A stretch of DNA of 64,000 bases from Nigrospora sphaerica (taxonomy: Eukaryota > Ascomycota > Sordariomycetes > Amphisphaeriales > Apiosporaceae): the NCBI GenBank assembly GCA_018287875.1, contig JAGVVL010000018.1:496001-560000 (forward strand), in the 5' to 3' direction. The position numbers were made by a program, and so were the translations under genes. A model generated the notes under the pieces. The model had not been told where the DNA came from, did no database searches, and saw only the letters and a program-made list of their open reading frames with translations. Shown here piece after piece: positions 21,720 to 34,067 of the stretch (position 1 is the stretch's first letter; every line of letters starts with the position of its first letter).

Positions 21720-22960
21720 GCATACGGTGGGGTAGGCTCGAAGTGCAGCGCTGAATTTGGTGGGTGGGAGTGGCTGGGTGAGGAGGGAACCGTGATAAAC
21801 GGTTCGTACTGGGCTTTTACACTAGGCGTGATTTTTAAAGGGTCCTCTCATGTACTGCGTTATGGTACATATATTTAAAAATATAGGAGAATAGAGGAAG
21901 GTGATAAGATTCTCTTCTTCATATTCTGATTCGTTCCCAATCCACCGTCTGGGTACTGACCCTCTGTACTGAGGAAGGCTATACCGTGCATTGATCTTCT
22001 TCACCCATATTTAGAAGGGAAGGTCCTGATTCGGTGGAACAGCCACGAACAATTCCTTACTAATGGCGTCCGAGAGCGTCACGAGCCGATCCCTCTTCGC
22101 CCACCGGACCCTCTTTTCCGGGCGACATGTCCATCCGGCTCTCCCTGACCAACGCCTTAATTATCCCGAAGCTTGCATAAACCGGCCTCCCCATGACGTA
22201 TTGAATTAGGGCGAAGCTCTGGTAGGCATCATAGCTGGGTGCTGGGCAGACAGCCGGTGTCATTGGCTGGTTTAATGACTTCATTAGGCTCAGTGTTTCT
22301 ACGCGAGCCACTTTGACTACCCACATCATCATGGAACGTCTAGTCGTCTCTGAGACCCTACCGCGAGTGGTTTCGATGGGCACGGCTGCATTCAAACCAT
22401 TCCTGGAGACTGGGAGGGAAGGAAAGCCCAGTGGATGAAGCGCCCGCCTTTAAGACTTGGAATGTACGTAGGGTAGTCGAGTCAGGCGATCTTGTACCTA
22501 TGGGTTGGGGTGGTGTTCCCAACGACCAGAATGGCTGCCATCGGATCTCCAGCATAGGGACGATGCGCTTTGCCGATATCGACCCAAAGTCTTACATGGA
22601 GCGCTTTTGTCACCCTTTTTTATGATTCTCGCGCACGCCTTCGAGTAATGTAAGAGAAACAGCACATTTAGGGATTGCTCGCGTATAGCAGATGGGGGAA
22701 TGTGTTTAAGAACCTGTAACAAGATATTCATCCCTAAATATGTGAGCTAGGTCTTCCCAGCTCGGCCCTCTAAAGAGGATCCACGTCGTGATACTGATCG
22801 GATAGGCAGGCGAAGTGGATCTTAAGGATTTCTGTACGAGTTTCGCCAGTCAAGATTCAGCGGGTGGGATAGCGCCTATACGCCGCCCTCATGGTAGCCG
22901 ATAGCCTGAGAGCAGGGTAGGGAGAATCTTTCAACCCGAGGAAGCCCCAGCCCAAGCCGG
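21720..22960. other. No firmly supported gene
   Basis: A minus-strand frame at 22060-22395 (containing MTPAVCPAPSYDAYQSFALIQYV) has protein-like composition but no recognised motif and no linked exons. The rest shows nothing. Confidence 0.35.
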
Positions 22961-22963
22961 AAG

Positions 22964-23870
22964 ATGAAGGTTAGGATGTGCTATGGAAGCATATCTATGC
23001 TGAGCTGTGCTTTGAAAACCATTGGCCTGAAGAATATTGCCCCGTCCAGCTGGGCAAGGACCAAGATGATCCCAGCATGTGACGCTTGCGCGTCCCGCGA
23101 GCAAGAAGTCGACAGGAACGAACAGGATGGCAATTTCGACAGGCCCAGCACATGGAATTATCGGGTCACTCTCGAGGGCGTACTTCTCAAGGAATATAGC
23201 GAGAAAGTCATCTCGTAGATCTCGGACCACTACGTCATCGACTGGAACACCCCGATATTCTCCTGTTATGAGTACATGGACCACGCCAACGCGTACTATA
23301 TATGGGTGCACGACGATACACAACTATTACCGCTGCAACCACGAGATGAGACTGTAAAGAAAGAGAGAATTGGCCTGCCCCGCCTCTTCCTCGCGGCCGG
23401 TACCCTGACTGCACTCAAGGCCGGAAGCGCGCGCTTTACGCGGCCGTCGTCACAGGACGCCGCCGTCATCGAGGTACTGCTCGCCTCCGAAACCCGCTTC
23501 GACTTTGAGACTCCGAGCCTCGGCCTAAAGATGCCGACGGCTGCAAGGAGGGCGTTTCATACGAAGGCCGGCTCAAGCCGGAGGGCTACAGCACGCAGCC
23601 GCTTGTCCGCGCGGGTGCGGCCCGGCAACACGAACCTGGTGCGGGCACTACTGGCACACGGCGCCGATCAGAACTGCGGCTGCCATGAGCCCCTAAACGC
23701 CACAGGGAGCCCGTCCAACGACTCAGCGCTGAATCCGCATCCGCTACCGCCCACGAAAGCACGCTGGCGCCGTGGAGCGTGTACCTCGAGGACACGGCGG
23801 GGCTAGAGACCGTCATTACGGCGAGAGATCGGGAGCGGGAGGACGGTCAGGATTGGTCTTGAGGGATAAT
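22964..23870 (+). pseudogene. Decayed gene with ankyrin-like segment
   Basis: A plus-strand frame from 22964 is interrupted by a single TAG at 23216 and continues as ISDHYVIDWNTPIFSCYEY and YYIWVHDDTQLLPLQP. Further on, PGNTNLVRALLAHGADQN (about 23620-23673) has the form of an ankyrin repeat, with weaker units before it (AVIEVLLASE). No complete domain or start is certain. It may be the ruin of an ankyrin-repeat protein. Confidence 0.35.
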
Positions 23871-26486
23871 ATGACGAATAGAATGATGCTGAAGGCCTGT
23901 GAAGAAAGGCGATTTAGTCTACCACTCCCACCTTCGTTAAGCACTGGGTCATGCTTTTGGTGCCTCGAGCCGTTCCGTAACGCCACCCTGACCTCAGTCT
24001 CGCTGGCGAGCTTGATATACGGCCCCGGCTGCCCTCCATTCGCAACAAAATAGGGTAAGTAAAACTACGCTACGCAGAATGCTTAGATTTAGTCGTTATA
24101 AGATAGGGAATCTCATTACGGCGGTGCCCCTATCTCTTCTTATGCTTTCCCAAAAGCAGGAATGTTTATTGTATCTTGACGCCTCTCGCGCACCATACGG
24201 AAGCCGTCTACGCTATAAAAAGCGGCTGGTCGCGAGCATCCTTGAAGTTATTAGAGCGTAATATCGCCATGTTAAAGCATATACAGCAGATTCGTGTGAC
24301 TGTATGCACATACAGAATGCTCCCAAGCGTGAATCTATCTCCTATTCTACGCCCTTCGTATAACAGCTATGTGGCATAACGGCTCGAACGAGTCGCATCC
24401 ACAGGCACTGGAGGTTGTGGATCAAGAGTTCAGATATAGATAGTCAAGCAGCCGCTGGTAGCGACGCGCCGTATGCCCCCAAGATAGTACGCATACCTAT
24501 CGACGGTATTCTTCATCGGGGAATCCTTGAATTCAGTCGATCCGTCGAAAGATTGAAAACTAGTAATCAGGACGATTTCGGTGCCGCAAGCACCTACCTA
24601 AACCTCGTTTATCTCGAGGGCGTCGGCTTGGACGACGAAGGCATTGACCAGGACCAAAAGGGGTGTTCGGCATGACATCAAAGGGGAGGCTATCGCTCAG
24701 GTCCAAGGTTTTAGTTCGCATAGTTACCAAGCAGACCCTTCTGTGCAGTATTCCAACCTTCTGTGCCATGGCAATGGCCAGCAACAGCAACAAAGTTCGA
24801 GCTGGCGATTCGGACAAGAGGCAAGCGCCTCAGTCATGCCGCTGTTCTCGGCCTGTGCTCTCTGCGTTCCCATCGTTCGCCTGGTCCCAAATACGTTACG
24901 TGTGTCGCGCCGCGCCGCCTTCCCGCTGCTAGTCCAGTTCCGTTTCTTTCCCCATGAACTAGGTTTAGCGGCCGCCAATGGTCTCGTCTTGTTTTTCCTC
25001 TCTAGTGCGGCTGGACGCCGCATCGAAAACTACCCCCGCACTTGGCAAATAGCTCGTCCCTAAGTTCGCAGAAGCTTTGGAGCACCGCCTTGGCCGTCAA
25101 CAGAAGCAAGTGTACCACCATGGGTACCTTGGAACTAGGGATCTTGGCGGAACTTTAGTTTAACTAAACGGATCACGATGATTGACGTTCAAAGGCTTTG
25201 CAGTATTTAGGTCGTAGCAAAGATACCTGGTCCTTCGTAAACAAAACGTCCGATAACAGGTTTTGTTCAGGCCCTATTCAATAGTGCGGGTTCCGGCTTG
25301 AATCCACATTTCCCCTACTTGAGGACACTATACTTTCTGTTCCCTTGTAGGTGCAGAGCTTTTCGCCCGCTCTGCATCTTGGCGTCTGTTCATTTACCAC
25401 TAAGGAGGGGCGGACTCCTCGACGCCGTGGATACCCACATCCGGCTCAACGAATGTCTCCCTTAGGCCCCCACCTGACTAAAACACGGGTTCCGCGGGTT
25501 TAAGTCCACATTTGCCGCAATAGGATACGGATTCGTTTACCCCGCCTAGTAGGAGGAGACTCCTGAGTCCCAACGGTCCCACATCTGGCTGGGCTGATTT
25601 ACCCCGCTCAGGAGAGTGGACCCCATAGATGGCGAAGACTCCAACATGCAGCTCGGCTCGGCTTGATTCGCCGTCGGATAACCCCCCAGTGTGGAGATTG
25701 GGGCCTCCGGGCCTGAGCCCATATCCTTGAGCTTATCGCGATGAAACACGAAAGGTGATACCACGCGCCGTCCCTATGGGAGTATCTATGCAAACTTTAA
25801 TGTACCGGCCCTCTCTGCAGCAATGCGTCAGCGACCACGCAGAAACCTGTTTATGCGTACAGCCCGACGATGATCTAGGGACATGCACGACCTGAGTCAT
25901 TATCATCAGCAGCGCCGCGCAAGCTGCGGCCTGGCCACCGACGGCCGAAGTTCGTGTCTGTCCTGTACTTTGCAAAACAGTTCGGATGCGACGGAGCGAG
26001 GTGATGGGTTCTGGGAGGGTGCGGACAACTACGGAGCAGAGCGGCTCAACGCCAGTGGGGACAGCTCTGCTTCGGTAGTGTCAGTTTCATCAATACGCGT
26101 GCTATATGCATTGAGCGGGGTCTACCGTTCAGCATCCTCATGGAGGTTTCAATACAAACACGAATGGTCCGTAGGAGGTACTTATGTGATGAATTCAGGG
26201 CGGGACGGATATTGGGATGGAAAGTAAACTGCCATGCGACAGGGTCCCCATTCACAGTCAGGTCATACCGTCATATTAAAATCAATGCGCCTGATCGGAG
26301 AACTGCAGATAGCTAGACCGGGGAAACGCCACGATATACAATGGGGGACAGATACGACGTGATGCCAAGACCTCTAGGCTCAAGAGCACAACTCAAATAC
26401 GTTTGCAATCCCTGACGCCCACCTTGAAGCGAATGGCGCCTGGAATTCGTTAGTTACCAGTTCCGTACCAGAGGCGCCCACTTAAC
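23871..26486. other. Decayed intergenic DNA with degenerate short repeats
   Basis: No supported gene. At about 25300-25700 several loosely repeated pieces occur (GACTCC, CCCACATC(C/T)GGCT, CGGGTTCCG). A frame at 24415-24675 (RIPIDGILHRGILEFSRS) is protein-like but unrecognised. Confidence 0.4.
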
Positions 26487-27743
26487 TCACGTGATCTCTT
26501 CCAAGGCTTCGATGTACTGGAGGGTGAAGTCGGTCCTTGATGTCGAGCGCAGGTATTCTTGTAGGCCGGCCGCGACCTCAAAATCGCCCTTTCCGTAATG
26601 GCGTACCGGAAGATAGACTTTGATTGTCGGCATGCCCCTTCCCTCCCCGAGGCCAAAGTAGTACAGAATCCCGCTTGTCCTATGTTCAACTTGGGGCAGT
26701 TGAGCCCCATTGCTGTATCCGCGTGGCAGCCCAAACACCAGATACCACAGCTTCTTGAATTCGTCCAAGGCCACATGCATGGAGTTTCGTACAGCTGTAT
26801 CGCACATGGTCAAGGTCTCTATCACGGAACCGAGTGAAGTGGACCGGCTACGCATGTAGACCTTGATGCGAGACTTTTCCGGTTTAACACAATCTGTGGC
26901 CACAATCTCGGGAGCTAGTGTTTGCCCCTGAACATTGGTTTCCACAAACTGCATAAGCTTTTCTTGGCCCATCCTGACGTCGGGAGGAACCACTTTGAGC
27001 TTGTTGATTGCACTGTTGATGAGGGACATGACTGAGCACCCTAGCGCTGCAGCCTTGAATTCGGGCATGTAATACGCCTTCAGCATGGGTCCAGTATTGT
27101 TAAACTCGATGGCCAGAAACGCACGTGACTTGTGAGTCCCCAGAGGTGTCTCGGTCGCGCATGGAAGGGGATTGTCATCAAACTGGACAAGCGCATTCCA
27201 GAAATGGCTATGCCATGAAAGGTCGCAGCCCGGGACCTGGTGTTGGTACTTTGTGACAAAGCGATGTGTCGCGAGCCGGTTGTTCGGGTCTATGGCGGAC
27301 CCGGCTGCAATCCCAATGGGCTCGAAGGAGAACCGTATCACTGGCAACTCCGTACCACGGCTCCAGGCCCAACTGAACTCGACGGGACAGTGGTGGTCGG
27401 TCATGAAGCTGAGCCAATCTTTGGGGCTGCCCTCAGGACGGGGGCCATCTCCGAGCTCCGGGACGATCATTGAGGCGTAGAGTCGGACATGACGAACCTG
27501 TTCCTCCGGCTCATAGCCCGCCTTTTCGAGAAGTATAGCGAAAGGCAAGCCCGTGGACCGCCACCAGAAATCATAAGCAGAGTTTCCGTTCGAAACCATC
27601 CGAGAGAATTCTTGGTCAACAACAGCCCATGCATGGGGAAGATGCTGTGGCACCGTCTGAGGCAGCCGTTTCCCGGAGCCAGCTTGACAATCGGGCAGTT
27701 CAGCGACGCTGACTGGTCGAGTAAAAGTTTCCAATGGCGCCAT
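26487..27743 (-). CDS. DMATS-type aromatic prenyltransferase
   Basis: From the Met at 27743 the intronless frame gives 418 residues, the normal size for dimethylallyltryptophan-synthase-type enzymes; an upstream Met at 27863 would add 40 residues with no family look. Family landmarks in order: DFWWRSTGLPFAILLEKAGY, HVRLYASMIVPELG, CPVEFSWAW (with the Glu that holds the aromatic substrate in the family), VIRFSFEPIG, RAFLAIEFNNTGPMLKAYY, SRIKVYMRS, GILYYFGLGEG, MPTIKVYLPVRHYGKGD. The Arg/Lys/Tyr diphosphate-shielding positions appear present. Such enzymes move a prenyl group from DMAPP (or longer) to an indole, phenol or polyketide. The acceptor cannot be read from sequence; a phenolic polyketide would suit the neighbours. 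Confidence 0.92.
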   Translation of the reverse strand: MAPLETFTRPVSVAELPDCQAGSGKRLPQTVPQHLPHAWAVVDQEFSRMVSNGNSAYDFWWRSTGLPFAILLEKAGYEPEEQVRHVRLYASMIVPELGDGPRPEGSPKDWLSFMTDHHCPVEFSWAWSRGTELPVIRFSFEPIGIAAGSAIDPNNRLATHRFVTKYQHQVPGCDLSWHSHFWNALVQFDDNPLPCATETPLGTHKSRAFLAIEFNNTGPMLKAYYMPEFKAAALGCSVMSLINSAINKLKVVPPDVRMGQEKLMQFVETNVQGQTLAPEIVATDCVKPEKSRIKVYMRSRSTSLGSVIETLTMCDTAVRNSMHVALDEFKKLWYLVFGLPRGYSNGAQLPQVEHRTSGILYYFGLGEGRGMPTIKVYLPVRHYGKGDFEVAAGLQEYLRSTSRTDFTLQYIEALEEIT

Positions 27744-27863
27744 GGCTGGCCGATGGTAGGATTGTGCGTTGCAAACTCGTAAGGGGATGAAGGTGAACTG
27801 GACAGCTGTGATTATATCAGATGTAAAGGCTAATGCATAAAGTGCATTTTCTAGTGAATCCAT

Positions 27864-28912
27864 CCCCTCTAACTACAAATCTGCCCGTTGCCTGGATAGA
27901 AATCTCGATTGAAGAACGTTTATTGCCTAACTAGATAGCTTTATGCTGGATTCCTCTTAGCGCAAGGCATCCAGTTCCAAAGGTTAATAATAGGGTACAA
28001 ACATGTCTTATCCATATGGACGAAGGTGCATGGGTCCTTCCATATACGACACCCTGGAAATGCAGGAGGTTGGTTACTCGGCAGGCTAGCGCCATGAGAG
28101 TTATGAGGGCTAAAACACACCGAAATAAGGATATCGAACGCCCTTCTGAAATCAATCCACTTACTAGAGGAAGCACTGTATTTGACAGCTCCGCTCTACG
28201 AAGGTCAATTAAAGATAACTCACTGTCATTATAAGTAGTTTAGGGACGGAAGTGACCACAGCCGTCCATGTTCGCTAGAAATTAATGGCAAATTTCGTCC
28301 TACTGCCTCTTCACCCATTGGCAAGCTCGAAAGTCAATGACTCAGAAAACGCCTTTCTGGCAATAGATTGCAGTAGATTGAGGGGTCCCCGGTCAGTAAA
28401 GCCAGCCAGACAACCAGTGAGTACCGGTATGATAATCTTTGTGGAGTATGCATCTCCATCCCATACCCTGCGGGCCCACCGTACGTCCACGGCACAATGA
28501 GATCGGCAACTCGCCATCATCATGGTCCAGACCATCAGCCAGCCGCCCGCTCCAAAATGCCGAACCAAACGTTAGTGACCAACGAGTCAGTATACTCTTA
28601 GTACGCCGCCGGCATATCCGCGATGGTTCCCGCTCTCAGCTGCCAGGATAGGGTCTCTCCCCGAGGAGACGCATACTATTCCAGGTACCCCGCATATTGC
28701 TTCCAGGATTCTTTCACGTTATGCAGCTTTGTGGCTTCCAGCAAGTCATGTGTCTCCGCCTTGCTGTGGTACCCACGACGTGATTTATCCGGGTTCTTCC
28801 ACATACAACATGAGGATTCAGCGTGTCGGCACGAGAAGGCTTCATCGTTCCAGCTTGAGCAAATTTTCCCGCAGCCATTTTCCGTCCGTCCGAGGACGGG
28901 CCATTCGCTATT
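27864..28912. other. Divergent promoter region between prenyltransferase and SRPBCC gene
   Basis: The two genes point away from each other, so this stretch should contain both promoters. I see no gene in it. Confidence 0.5.
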
Positions 28913-29467
28913 ATGGAGGAATCTACCGTTTTCCCAGGTGCCCTCTCTTCATACATCTCACCCATACCGGAAACGAGCAACGTTCGCTACGTAGAGAACC
29001 ACATCCTGATCCAAGCACCCCACACTGTTGTTTATGACTACGCCACAACCTGGGCCAATCTTCCCAAGTGGCTGCCCGTGGCGAAGAATGTGTACGCACG
29101 GAAAGGCGACCAGTTCACCCCTGCACAACTGGGCGACGTGCTGTGCGAGGGTGTTCACCACGAGGAGGGCTTTGAGACGGCTGCTACGAGGGCAGACAAG
29201 GTCTACACTGTCGTCCTCCGGGTCCCTGGTGTCCTCTGGGGTGTAGCTGGCGTGGACGACACCGGCGACCCGTGGGTGGGCAAGACTGCGACCTTTATCA
29301 CGACTCCGTGCTCCGGAGGGAAGACCTTGTTCTGTCGCGTCTTCCAGCAAGTCAGAAAAGAGGGTGACGTGAGAGAAGATAGACATCCGGTGCTTCAGCC
29401 CAATGTTATGCAGAAGGGCCTGGAGCGGTTGAAAGAACTGATTGAGGCTGAATATTCTGGAAGATAA
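28913..29467 (+). CDS. SRPBCC/START-like (polyketide cyclase-type) protein
   Basis: Single-exon frame of 184 residues without signal peptide. ENHILIQAPHTVVYDYATTWANLPKWLPVAKNV is the first strand and helices of the helix-grip fold (typical I-xA-PxxxVWxxxxDxxxxPxWxP pattern). Strands DVLCEGVHHEEGFETA and YTVVLRVPGV, and a long C-terminal helix (VMQKGLERLKELIEAEYSG), follow. Members bind hydrophobic ligands; some cyclise or dehydrate polyketides. It lies 80 bases from the 3' end of the convergent P450 gene. A catalytic role is inference; a ligand-binding role is equally possible. Confidence 0.75.
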   Translation: MEESTVFPGALSSYISPIPETSNVRYVENHILIQAPHTVVYDYATTWANLPKWLPVAKNVYARKGDQFTPAQLGDVLCEGVHHEEGFETAATRADKVYTVVLRVPGVLWGVAGVDDTGDPWVGKTATFITTPCSGGKTLFCRVFQQVRKEGDVREDRHPVLQPNVMQKGLERLKELIEAEYSGR

Positions 29468-29548
29468 AGACATCTTGTTCATGTATATCAATGCTAAATC
29501 GTGAGACCCACTCAGCCTGCTTAGGTTCCTGGAATTGCTCTGGAAGCT

Positions 29549-31381
29549 TCAGACTGGTGCAGTTTTCCTGCTCAAAAGCATGTCCATGTCCGTTTGAGTC
29601 GTGAGCCAATTACCACCTACGGTCCATTCGTGGTCTGGGTCAGGGAGCTCGATGTCGAAGTTTCGGTACAGCTCCACGATGAGCTTTGTGATCTCCATCA
29701 TGGCTAAATGTTTACCGATGCACGAGCGAGAGCCCGCGCTGAACTACACATGATAATGAGCTGCCGAGGTTCTCTCATGTCCCCTTTTGGATCCCGGGTC
29801 TACTTACAGTAAACATCCACTTTTTCATGTCCTTGGATTGCTCTGGGCTGCATCCGATCCATCTTTCGGGTCGAAAAATGTCGCTGTCTTGGCCAAAGAT
29901 GGCCGTGTCCCGGTTGAAGACCCACGCGTTCACACCAATCGTGGTGCCTGCGGGAATGAAGTGGCCATGCAGGTGAACGCCGCCCTTTGGCACTATGCGC
30001 TCAAACATGAGACCCGTGCTAGGATGAATACGAAGCGCTTCTATGATGACAGCATTTCTAAAACCAAAGTTGAGATCAGCATCTGAAGCTCTTGGCGTGA
30101 GACATGGGCCAGCTTTACACATAGTCAAGGTCCGAAGTCTCGTTTTGTTGGACAACGGGTGAGAGCTTCCCAGCCAGGTCAGCCGCTTGGATCTCGGCTC
30201 CAACCTTTCTCCGAATCTCGGGGTTCTTGGCCAGGTGGTAGAGGATCGCTCGCAAGGAGATGGCGAGAACGTCATGTGCCGTTACACCGTAGAAACATGT
30301 TAGTATCAATAAAACGGGGATGATGGGTAAAGGGTCCCCCGTACAGGCTGATGTATGAAGCAGCAATCATATCACGGCGGCTGAAGCCATCAGGTCGCTT
30401 ATCGTTCATTGAAATGAAGGCGTCGAGCATGTCATTGGAGCTCCTTGGAAGGCTCTCCCGTTTCTCGATGTTGTCAAGTGCGAACTTCGGTGTGATCATG
30501 AGCCAATGTTTCCTGCCGGTCTCACTGGGCAACTCACCGTGAACAGAGGGCTTGGTTTCCGGTGCTTGGTCATGGAGGCCAATGCGCTCCATATCTTCTC
30601 CAGGCGTGGCACCTGGCCCATCTGTCGTCTCGATTAGCTCAAGGGCTCACGAGAGGAGAGTATCCACTCACTAAACCAAAGTAACTCATATTATGGTGAT
30701 TCTGCGCACAAAACCCGCCAATGTCTGTGCCGGTGGCTAGAAACCCGAGCTTTTGCGAGAAGATGATCTCGCCGATAGTGTCGAAGGCCCAAAACTGCAT
30801 CCACGCACTGGCATCGATTTTGACCCGTCCTGTGTCTGTCATCAAAGACTTGAGCCGTTTTAGCAGCAACGTAACAGTGTTGTCAATATGTGGCTCAAAA
30901 TCGCGGATACTGCTTTGAGAAAATAGTGCCCCAATATTGCGCTTCACTTTGGCGTGGAGGGCTTTGTCCTGGGTGGAAAAAAGGTTGTGAAGATCCTCGC
31001 CATCCATTCTTGGCTGCAGGAGACTGTACGTTTCTGCCTGTTCACCTGGTTGGCTTCTGGTTTCCACAAAAGGTACATGTAGAGCTCGCCTCCTACCTTT
31101 TGGAAGCCAGTTCCAGATCTGTAGATTGCATGTACACTATCGGGGCTTGATGCAGAGATATATCGTGGCCCCAAACGCAGTAAAGGGCCGTGTTTTCTGT
31201 GTAGCTGAAGGTGTCGACCGGGCGCATCACCAACCCATACTAATCGAAAACGGTACAGGTCCGAAAGACTTGCTAAGAGCGGTCCAGGGATATTCACCAA
31301 TCCTGGTTGGTGTCTCTGCAATAGCGGGTAAACAACGCACAAAAGAATGAAAATACCGGCAAATACAGTTATTCCAGCCAT
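29549..31381 (-). CDS. Cytochrome P450, membrane-anchored, with a missing splice acceptor
   Basis: Seven exons, minus strand: 31381-31097, 31037-30672, 30621-30538, 30484-30345, 30289-30119, 30057-29808, 29743-29549. Together 1491 bases, 496 residues in one frame. It begins with an N-terminal anchor (GITVFAGIFILLCVVYPLL) and the proline hinge NIPGPLL. Later come the K-helix ExxR (EALRIHP), FRPERW, and the heme loop FSAGSRSCIG with the Cys ligand. The style is that of fungal pisatin-demethylase/benzoate-hydroxylase-like P450s. Two oddities: the fourth intron (donor GTACGG, branch GATACTAAC) has no AG before coding resumes at 30289; and the I-helix motif AGxDTT reads TAHDVL, losing the oxygen-activating Thr. 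Activity is therefore uncertain. Confidence 0.85.
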
Positions 31382-33015
31382 GATGGGATATTGGCGCTGA
31401 ATATTTGGCTTTTGGGGGAGGCTAGCGCGGTCAAGTGTTGTACTGGAAGAAAAGACGAATGCGGTGCAAATGAGAGAAGGAATTTCAAATTCCGTGACGT
31501 ACGGGTCACTCTCTCACTCATGAGACTATGGGGGGGATTAGCCGGTCGCGAATGCACGCATACAAAGATACACCCTGTCCGAACATACCACTTGACGATG
31601 CCACAGTTTGGCGTATTGATAATAAGCCGCTTACTGTACCTCGTAAGCTAAAATAGGTTCGCCACAGCGCCAAGCAAACAAAACCGATACTGCTTTGCTG
31701 ACCCGCGAAGAAGATTTCAGCTATCGAGCGCTACTTGGAGACGATGCTTTGGTGACCAGCGGTCCCTCAGTGCCTTAGCTCGGCGTCTTGTCACCGACGG
31801 CTGCGGCTTACCGCTTCCGCCTTGGTCCTCGCGTCATACTGAATCAGACAACCTGTGTTTGGATGCAGGTCATGGATTAAGCCGGTTCTGCGTAGTGAAA
31901 AGTCTGGGAACGGATGCCGAAGTTAGACGGGAGGGGGCAGAATGGCGGGAAAAGCAGGGACATCAAGCAGGCCTATTGGGTTCAGCTGCGGGCCTCAAAC
32001 CTTAATTTGGGGGGTAGATAAGGAGAATTGACAGCTTTCTCCCCAACCCTGTGCCCTCGTCGTACGGACGTGCCTCCAAGGCTTCACCCCGCATGAGCAC
32101 GGTTGTTCCGCAGGTTCCGGACTCTAGGATCCACAAGCCGGCGCGAGAGCAAAAGCGCGGTCAATTGAGGTCCACAACAGATCAGGGATGATTATTCCTA
32201 GCGGAATCAAGGCCGACTATCATCTTGTGCAGCTGACCCAGATCTCCACTCTCGGTTGTTCTCGACGGCACTCGCGCTGCAGCCTGATACCCATAACTGG
32301 ATACGTCGCTTATAAAGTTGGTGAAGTCAGCCCAGTCAGGCACTGAGATGGGGAGATTTGAGTTTGAAGCCCTACAGTATCTCCTTAAGCCTGCAGAAGT
32401 GGGGGTTCTAGCGGAACTCTAATGACGAAGTAGGTAGGTTGATCGGCGCACGCGGATTAGACTTCGGGGCCTCAGGAGTACTTACGCTAAAATCTTGTAT
32501 ACCTGTGCTGCTACGAGAATGCCCGCGCCGTAAAAGGTTTCGTTTTTGATTGCAAATGTATCGGTAGGTCGGAGATTAAACTAAACTCCTGCCGTCCCCC
32601 ACGAGAGAATGGCTTGAAGCGAATATACCTTGTACACGCCATATATTGCGTATACCACAGGTGCGACCTAGATTGGCCAAATATGGTCGCTTTTAGCCCC
32701 ATGCAATAAATCAGCCTTGAGTTCATAATCACTAAGCGGATAAGGATGAACTATATGGCGAAATAAAAGGCAGTGTTGTGATTAAGCTTGACGTAAGTGT
32801 ATTACTATGTAGTTCGCGGGACCTCCCAGTAGCATGACACTATCGGCCCGTTTGTTAGTCTTAAATAAAGTGACACATCATGGCTTCACTGAGCGATCAA
32901 GTTCGAGTCCCTGCTACCACATAGTCGTATAGAAAGCTAAAATGGCCGAGCCAAATGCATCAGAGAAGCGCATGCCAGGCTACGTACACCAATTACCTAA
33001 CAAGGCTTGACGTGG
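31382..33015. other. Intergenic
   Basis: No supported gene in these 1.6 kb; it should include the P450 promoter and the 3' end of the hydrolase gene. Short open frames have no motif. Confidence 0.5.
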
Positions 33016-34067
33016 TTATAGTCTCGGCTCGGAAAAATTATCAGGGTTGCTATCTAGGAACTCGTTCACCCGCGCCGCCGTATTTTCAGCATATTGCCAG
33101 ATTGACGCGTGGCCAGAGCGTGGCCAGACGACGAGCTGGCAGTTTGGCGTCCCGTCCATCAGTTCATAGCTGCGCGAGGTCGGGACAATGTAGTCATCGT
33201 CCCCGTTGATGACGAGCGTGGGCATTCTGATCTCGTGCAGTCGATAATACGAATGCCTCGTCTTGTCGCCCGGGACACGCCAGTTCTTGATGGAGTCGAA
33301 TTGCTTGGCGAAGCCTTCCATGTCGTTGAAGAAGGGCAGTCGCCCTTCCGAGGCAAACTCGTTCAGCGCGCTTTGGCGAATACGTTTGAAGTATGCAGCG
33401 GCAGCCGCTGCTCCGTGAACGTCATCGCGGAAGAACACGGCCCCGTACGCCTCCTCCCACTCACGCTCGGTGGGTGTCTCGAGAAGCTTTAGAGAATATC
33501 TAAAATCCACCTCAGTTCGGGGCCAGAAATGTTGTCCGGGCGTCGGTGCGGACGGTTCCGAGCCCACGAGTATCAAGCGTCGCACCCGCTCTGGCCTCGA
33601 GAGTGTCGCCATTTGCGCTGCGAAACTACCAAGTGAGAAACCTAGCAGATCGACGAGATCGAGTGAAAGAGCATCCATGAACGCATTGAGGTCGTCCCCC
33701 ATTTCGGTAACTACAGCCAGCGTTTAGCGACCGACTTGCATTACAGAGGGACCTTTTGCGAAAAGTACCATCGGCGGGCAACCGGTCATTTCCACCGCTG
33801 CTCTCTCCGACCCCCGGAGGGTCGTAGAGGATAACGGGACGTTTCACAGTAAGCGGGTGGATAAAGGCAGGGTCCCACCAGCCCATCGATGCGCGAACCT
33901 ATCAAGCACGTTCCAGATCAGCACCCTATTCCGGCTCCGAGGTTTGCGCGACCTACATGAATCTGCATAACGAGGGGGATGCCATGAACAGGGCCTAACC
34001 ACCGGTAGGCACAGGTCACGCCATTCTTCGCCTCGACCTTCTGTACTGGAATGTAGGTGGGAAGCAT
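33016..34067 (-). CDS. Alpha/beta hydrolase
   Basis: Three exons: 34067-33957, 33898-33769, 33710-33016, joined by GTAGGT...GATAG and GTACTT...TGTAG. The total of 936 bases gives 311 residues. The N-terminus MLPTYIPVQKVEAKNGVTCA begins the family pattern; PLVMQIH and RPVILYDPPGVGESSG follow. The nucleophile elbow is GFSLGS, the acid lies in VINGDDDYIVPT and the histidine in SGHASIW, so the triad is complete. No signal peptide. Relatives are common in fungal clusters as hydrolases, cyclases or thioesterase-like enzymes. Substrate unknown. Downstream of the MCO-like gene and on the same strand. Confidence 0.85.

Noticed and set aside
32895..32925. Second tRNA-like word AGTTCGAGTCCCTG
   Set aside because: The flanking bases do not form a T-stem and no cloverleaf can be drawn.
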